DNA from: Ensifer sp. IC4062
GTDB lineage: Bacteria > Pseudomonadota > Alphaproteobacteria > Rhizobiales > Rhizobiaceae
Reading direction: 5' to 3'
NCBI RefSeq assembly: GCF_020193575.1
Contig: NZ_JADYVD010000012.1
Span: 1-64,000, forward strand
DNA length: 64,000 nucleotides
Positions within the stretch are counted from its first letter, which is position 1. Every line of letters begins with the position of its first letter. A program made the translations under genes and the position numbers. A model generated the notes under the pieces. It was not told the origin of the DNA. It searched no databases and saw only the letters and a list, made by a program, of their open reading frames with translations. This document shows positions 60,991-64,000 of this stretch, in pieces.

Positions 60991-61272
60991 ATGAAAAAGG
61001 ACTTTCGAATGCTTACGCTCGGACGCAAGTCGTTGACGATCAAGAAACTTCCCTCGCGCTACGCGGTCGTCGTCATGCCACTGATACTCTCGGTGCTCAT
61101 GTCCGGAATCGTGTCAGCGGTATCGACGCTGATGAATGCCGGGTGGGATCAATTTGCCGCGACCTGGCCCCATGCCTGGGGTGCGTCCTGGCTGATTGCT
61201 TACCCCAGTTTGATGCTGCTTCTTCCGGTCGTTCGCCGGATCGTTGGAGTGCTCGTCGAGCAGCGGGCCTGA
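60991..61272 (+). CDS. DUF2798 membrane protein
   Basis: 93 residues. Two hydrophobic helices (YAVVVMPLILSVLMSGIVSA and AWGASWLIAYPSLMLLLPVV) separated by STLMNAGWDQFAATWPHAWG are typical of DUF2798. It follows the NmrA-like gene by 25 bases and belongs to that unit. Function unknown. Confidence 0.88.
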   Translation: MKKDFRMLTLGRKSLTIKKLPSRYAVVVMPLILSVLMSGIVSAVSTLMNAGWDQFAATWPHAWGASWLIAYPSLMLLLPVVRRIVGVLVEQRA

Positions 61273-61285
61273 ATTCGATCAAAAC

Positions 61286-61906
61286 TCAAGCGTCGATCAG
61301 CGACCGCGTCAGGTCGCCATAGCCGGTGAAGCGATATTCGTATTCGAGACCGAGCCTTTCGGCGGCGCGGCGGGCCTTTTCCTGCAGCGCCTTGTCTTCC
61401 ACCTGCGAGAGGTAGACGAGCTTGCGGTAGTGGCCGAAATACATGTCGCGCAGTTCCGGATGCCGGTCGAGGCCGAGCGGTTCGATGACGAAGGCCTCGA
61501 ATTGGCGGGCGAGGAAGTCGGTGAGAAAGAAGGCACTGAGGTCGTCGTCCCAGCGCTTTGCGAAATCGGCGTTCCCGGCGAAGAAAGAATAACAGTGCGG
61601 CCCGGGAATGCGTGTCACGCGTTCCTCTTCGCAGAGCCGGTCGAGTTCACCGCCGGTGCCGCAATCGGCATAGGCGATGAAGATGCGCTCGAAGCCCTGT
61701 TCACGCGCCCGGGCGATCGCCTCGCGCAGGCCCGGCGTGATTTTTTCCGGGGTGTTGTGCCAGATGGCGGGCAGGCAATGGAGGTCGATGTGATCGAGCC
61801 GGTTGGCCTCGCAGATAGCAAGAATTTCGCGCGCGATCGCTCCACAACCAATGACGTGAACTTTCTTCGGTTGTGCACGTTCTCTTGCCGACGGTCTATT
61901 TTCCAT
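61286..61906 (-). CDS. DUF1638 protein of the corrinoid locus
   Basis: 206 residues from the ATG at 61906 (GGCGGA upstream). Core motifs KVHVIGCGAIAREILAICEA, HCLPAIWHNTPEKITPGLRE, IAYADCGTGGELDRLCEE and CYSFFAGNADF. DUF1638 genes are regularly found with MttB-family methyltransferases and corrinoid proteins, and the cysteines suggest a metal or corrinoid role, but none is proven. It is separated from the other C1 genes by the LysR/NmrA block on one side. Confidence 0.88.
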   Translation of the reverse strand: MENRPSARERAQPKKVHVIGCGAIAREILAICEANRLDHIDLHCLPAIWHNTPEKITPGLREAIARAREQGFERIFIAYADCGTGGELDRLCEEERVTRIPGPHCYSFFAGNADFAKRWDDDLSAFFLTDFLARQFEAFVIEPLGLDRHPELRDMYFGHYRKLVYLSQVEDKALQEKARRAAERLGLEYEYRFTGYGDLTRSLIDA

Positions 61907-61945
61907 CTTTATTCCGCCTTGCAACAACATGAAGGAATCATGGTC

Positions 61946-62104
61946 ATGACGACAAAAGCTCTCGCGATGATCGGCGCCGTTCTGGTGGCCCTGACAACCC
62001 TGAGTTCCTGCGCCAACACAATCCGCGGCATGGGGCAGGATACTGCAAACACCGTGAACGCGACACAAGGGGCCGGTCAAAGGGTTGCCAAGGCAGCCAA
62101 CTGA
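61946..62104 (+). CDS. Entericidin-like small lipoprotein
   Basis: 52 residues from the ATG at 61946, with GAAGGA nine bases upstream; an ATG at 61940 is possible. Signal ALAMIGAVLVALTTLSSC with lipobox LSSC, then ANTIRGMGQDTANTVNATQG, typical of the entericidin family. Membrane-anchored, stress-linked. It lies between two C1 genes but reads the other way. A terminator follows. Confidence 0.85.
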   Translation: MTTKALAMIGAVLVALTTLSSCANTIRGMGQDTANTVNATQGAGQRVAKAAN

Positions 62105-62170
62105 GGATTCCAACGGCCAGGATGGGCGCCCCTGAGAGTGGCGTCGTTCCTCGCTGCCCCTGAATATAGG

Positions 62171-62213
62171 AAAGCCGGCTGCGGTGTTCATCCACGCAGC
62201 CGGTTTCTTTTTT
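62171..62213 (+). terminator. Rho-independent terminator
   Basis: CCGGCTGCG (62175-62183) pairs with CGCAGCCGG (62195-62203); the run TTTCTTTTTT follows. It ends the entericidin-like gene and may also work for the facing corrinoid protein gene, whose stop is 17 bases away. Confidence 0.85.
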
Positions 62214-62229
62214 GAAGAGACTTCTGGTC

Positions 62230-62928
62230 TTAGCCAGCTGCGAGTCGGTTGTGCTTGCGCTTCATGAAGTCCTTGGCGGTCTCCACGGCGACGGCGGCAT
62301 CGCGACAATAGGCGTCTGCACCGACGGCCTTGCCGAATTCCTCGTTGAGTGGCGCGCCACCGACGAGAACGACGTAGTCGTCGCGCAGGCCTTTTTCCTT
62401 CATCGTGTCGATAACGACCTTCATGTAGGGCATCGTGGTCGTCAGCAGGGCCGACATGCCGAGGATGTCCGGCTGTTCGCGTTCGATCGCTTCCAGATAG
62501 TTCTCGACCGGGTTGTTGATGCCGAGGTCGACAACGTCGAAGCCGGCACCTTCCATCATCATGCCGACGAGGTTCTTGCCGATGTCATGGATATCGCCCT
62601 TGACGGTGCCGATGACCATCTTGCCGAGCTTCGGCGCGCCGGTTTCGGCAAGCAGAGGACGCAGGATCGACATGCCGGCCTTCATCGCATTGGCCGAAAG
62701 TAGAACTTCCGGCACGAAGAGAATGCCGTCGCGGAAGTCGATGCCGACAATGCGCATGCCCTCGACGAGCGCCTGGGTGAGGATGTCGTAGGGCGTCCAG
62801 CCCCGTTCGAGAAGGATACGCGTCCCTTCCTCGATTTCCTCCTTGAGACCGTCGTAAAGGTCGTCATGCATCTGCTGCACGAGTTCCTCGTCGGAAAGGT
62901 CCGCGAGAATGATTTCATCGTCTGCCAT
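62230..62928 (-). CDS. Corrinoid protein (MtbC/MtgC-like methyl carrier)
   Basis: 232 residues from the ATG at 62928. An N-terminal helical cap (about 10-95: LKEEIEEGTRILLERGWTPY) is followed by the B12-binding domain with GTVKGDIHDIGKNLVGMMME; His114 is the lower cobalt ligand. VENYLEAIEREQPDILGMSA and VLVGGAPLNEEF complete the fold. It carries the methyl group from the MttB-type enzyme to the pterin methyltransferase at 54737-55702. Divergent from MttB with a 531-base gap. Confidence 0.94.
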   Translation of the reverse strand: MADDEIILADLSDEELVQQMHDDLYDGLKEEIEEGTRILLERGWTPYDILTQALVEGMRIVGIDFRDGILFVPEVLLSANAMKAGMSILRPLLAETGAPKLGKMVIGTVKGDIHDIGKNLVGMMMEGAGFDVVDLGINNPVENYLEAIEREQPDILGMSALLTTTMPYMKVVIDTMKEKGLRDDYVVLVGGAPLNEEFGKAVGADAYCRDAAVAVETAKDFMKRKHNRLAAG

Positions 62929-63459
62929 ATTAGGGTTCCTCGGTTCCTGGCACGGTAGTCTTCGCGGTGATCTGGCTCGGTCGGGCACGATCCGGACGCG
63001 TTGCCCATCCTTAGCGGTCCAAACCTAAAAATCTCTTTTCGAAAGCGACGTCGCATATGATGAAAAGCGACGGCACTGGTGGTTCGTCCGCGGTTCCATA
63101 GTCCTATCGCACTTCAGCCGCGCACGGAATCGCTTGTCCAGTAAAATCCTGCAACAGTTCAAGATGTTACATTTGGCTACATCGTTTTTCGCACAAGGAC
63201 TTTGGTGGGCGTGGCGTAGATTCTTGGAGCCCTGTCGACCCTTGACTGATCTCACGGTTGAGTGTCTGAGATGCGCCACGCGTTGGCGCATTGAGACCCG
63301 TACCGGTTCGGCGGCTTGGTAGCATTAGCCCAAAATCGATCCCGGCGCATGGTTTCGACCGTTGGTCTCGAACTTCGGGAGGAATATGCGCCACTTAATC
63401 AAAGCGTTGCCGCGTCCCATGGAGAGCCCAGAAAGGCGCGGCGGGAGAGGAATGAGCGA
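62929..63459. promoter_or_regulatory. Long divergent promoter region of the methyltransferase pair
   Basis: 531 bases between the corrinoid protein and MttB genes. The open frames here have no ribosome sites. It contains the palindrome at 63265-63297 and AT-richer stretches near 63120-63190. I searched by eye for a cobalamin riboswitch B12 box and did not find one. Confidence 0.55.
63265..63297. promoter_or_regulatory. Palindrome, candidate operator upstream of mttB-like gene
   Basis: Perfect 8-base arms ATGCGCCA (63271-63278) and TGGCGCAT (63284-63291) around CGCGT. The outer bases GTCTGAG and TGAGAC extend the dyad imperfectly. The position, about 170 bases before the mttB-like start, fits a regulator site. 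Confidence 0.55.
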
Positions 63460-64000
63460 ATGAGCGACGTAACAGAACAAGGTGCGGTCGAAGGCGGCGG
63501 ACGCCGCGCGCGTGGCGAGGGACGTGGGGCGGCGGCGCGCCGGGCATCGCGCACCGGCGGCGGTCCGGGACCGTCTCTCCCCTACATTCAGCGTAAGATT
63601 CGCGAATACGAAGTGCTGGACGAGGAAGGCCTGCAACTCATCGAGCGCAACGCCGACACCGTGCTCGAGGAGATCGGCATCGAGTTCCGCGACGACGCCG
63701 AAGCGCTCGATCTGTGGAAGGCAGCCGGCGCCGACGTGCGCGGCCAGCGCGTTCACTTCCCGAAGGGGCTCTGCCGCGAACTTCTGAAGACCGCGCCGTC
63801 GAACTTCACCTGGCATGCACGCAATCCCGAGCGCAGTGCGCATGTCGGCGGCAAGGCAACGATCTTTGCACCGGTCTACGGGCCGCCCTTCGTGCGCGAT
63901 CTCGAAGGCAATCGCCGTTACGCGACGATCGAGGATTTCCGCAATTTCGTGAAGCTCGCCTACCTCGCGCCGTCGATGCATTCGTCCGGCGGTACCGTCT
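63460..64000 (+). CDS. Trimethylamine methyltransferase (MttB) family protein, N-terminal part
   Basis: 180 codons from the ATG at 63460 (GGGAGAGGA upstream) before the window ends. A 40-residue Gly/Arg/Ala-rich leader (GRRARGEGRGAAARRASRTG) comes first. Then the MttB family start is clear: LPYIQRKIREYEVLDEEGLQ, VLEEIGIEFRDDAEALDLWK, TWHARNPERSAHVGGKATIF and APVYGPPFVRDLEG. MttB relatives without pyrrolysine demethylate glycine betaine or similar quaternary amines; the substrate here is unknown. The residue that is pyrrolysine in archaeal MttB lies beyond the window. Confidence 0.92.
   Translation, partial: MSDVTEQGAVEGGGRRARGEGRGAAARRASRTGGGPGPSLPYIQRKIREYEVLDEEGLQLIERNADTVLEEIGIEFRDDAEALDLWKAAGADVRGQRVHFPKGLCRELLKTAPSNFTWHARNPERSAHVGGKATIFAPVYGPPFVRDLEGNRRYATIEDFRNFVKLAYLAPSMHSSGGTV

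Noticed and set aside
62929-63459. Cobalamin riboswitch before the mttB-like or corrinoid gene
   Set aside because: No B12-box-like sequence or matching hairpin set could be found by eye on either strand; a covariance search would be decisive.

Overview
The window is high-GC (about 62% by eye), gene-dense DNA that reads as the chromosome of a rhizobial alphaproteobacterium, most likely Sinorhizobium/Ensifer. The evidence is the gene families (dmeRF, DUF1127 proteins, several class III nucleotide cyclases, GlxA-type AraC regulators, a corrinoid C1 locus) and the intergenic mosaic repeats typical of rhizobia. I see no tRNA, rRNA, CRISPR array, transposase or prophage. Genus is inference; I ran no searches.

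Layout. 1-11.2 kb: a cut ppk2 gene, a three-gene operon (small membrane protein, HlyD-type adaptor, SulP transporter), a large Ig-repeat protein, a DUF3772/MscS channel, a DUF4168 protein and a second, complete ppk2. 11.5-17.2 kb: an exported lectin-like protein, then an AraC regulator divergent from a paoABC-type molybdenum aldehyde oxidoreductase operon. 17.5-32.2 kb: three class III nucleotide cyclases, one facing a FecR protein, among small enzymes (YdeI, RibD-like reductase, SAM methyltransferase, DinB, peroxiredoxin-like, GFA) and regulators. Mosaic repeats sit in most gaps here. 32.4-42.4 kb: RTX protein facing a Tat-exported Hint protein, two related double-receiver proteins (the second a diguanylate cyclase), a GlxA regulator, the dmeRF cobalt/nickel operon and a membrane diguanylate cyclase. 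42.8-47.9 kb: two DUF1127 proteins, a LysR regulator, an ArsR/SRPBCC pair and a BTAD-TolB-TPR regulator.

48.0-52.3 kb is an amino-acid catabolic operon (2,3-diaminopropionate ammonia-lyase, carbamoylase-type hydrolase, M20 amidohydrolase) divergent from an Lrp regulator. The content fits breakdown of N-carbamoylated or N-acylated 2,3-diaminopropionate, a kind of compound found in legumes.

52.3-64.0 kb is a corrinoid-dependent demethylation locus. Its parts are an MttB-family methyltransferase (cut by the window end), a corrinoid protein, a methyl-corrinoid:tetrahydrofolate methyltransferase, a MetF-type reductase overlapping a separate MetV-like iron-sulfur protein, a reductive activator of corrinoid enzymes, a DUF1638 protein and two small unknowns. 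Together they would move a methyl group from a quaternary or tertiary amine to tetrahydrofolate and oxidise it. A block of unrelated genes (small proteins, LysR/NmrA/DUF2798) lies inside the locus. This locus and the mosaic repeats nested in other repeats are the most interesting parts of the window.
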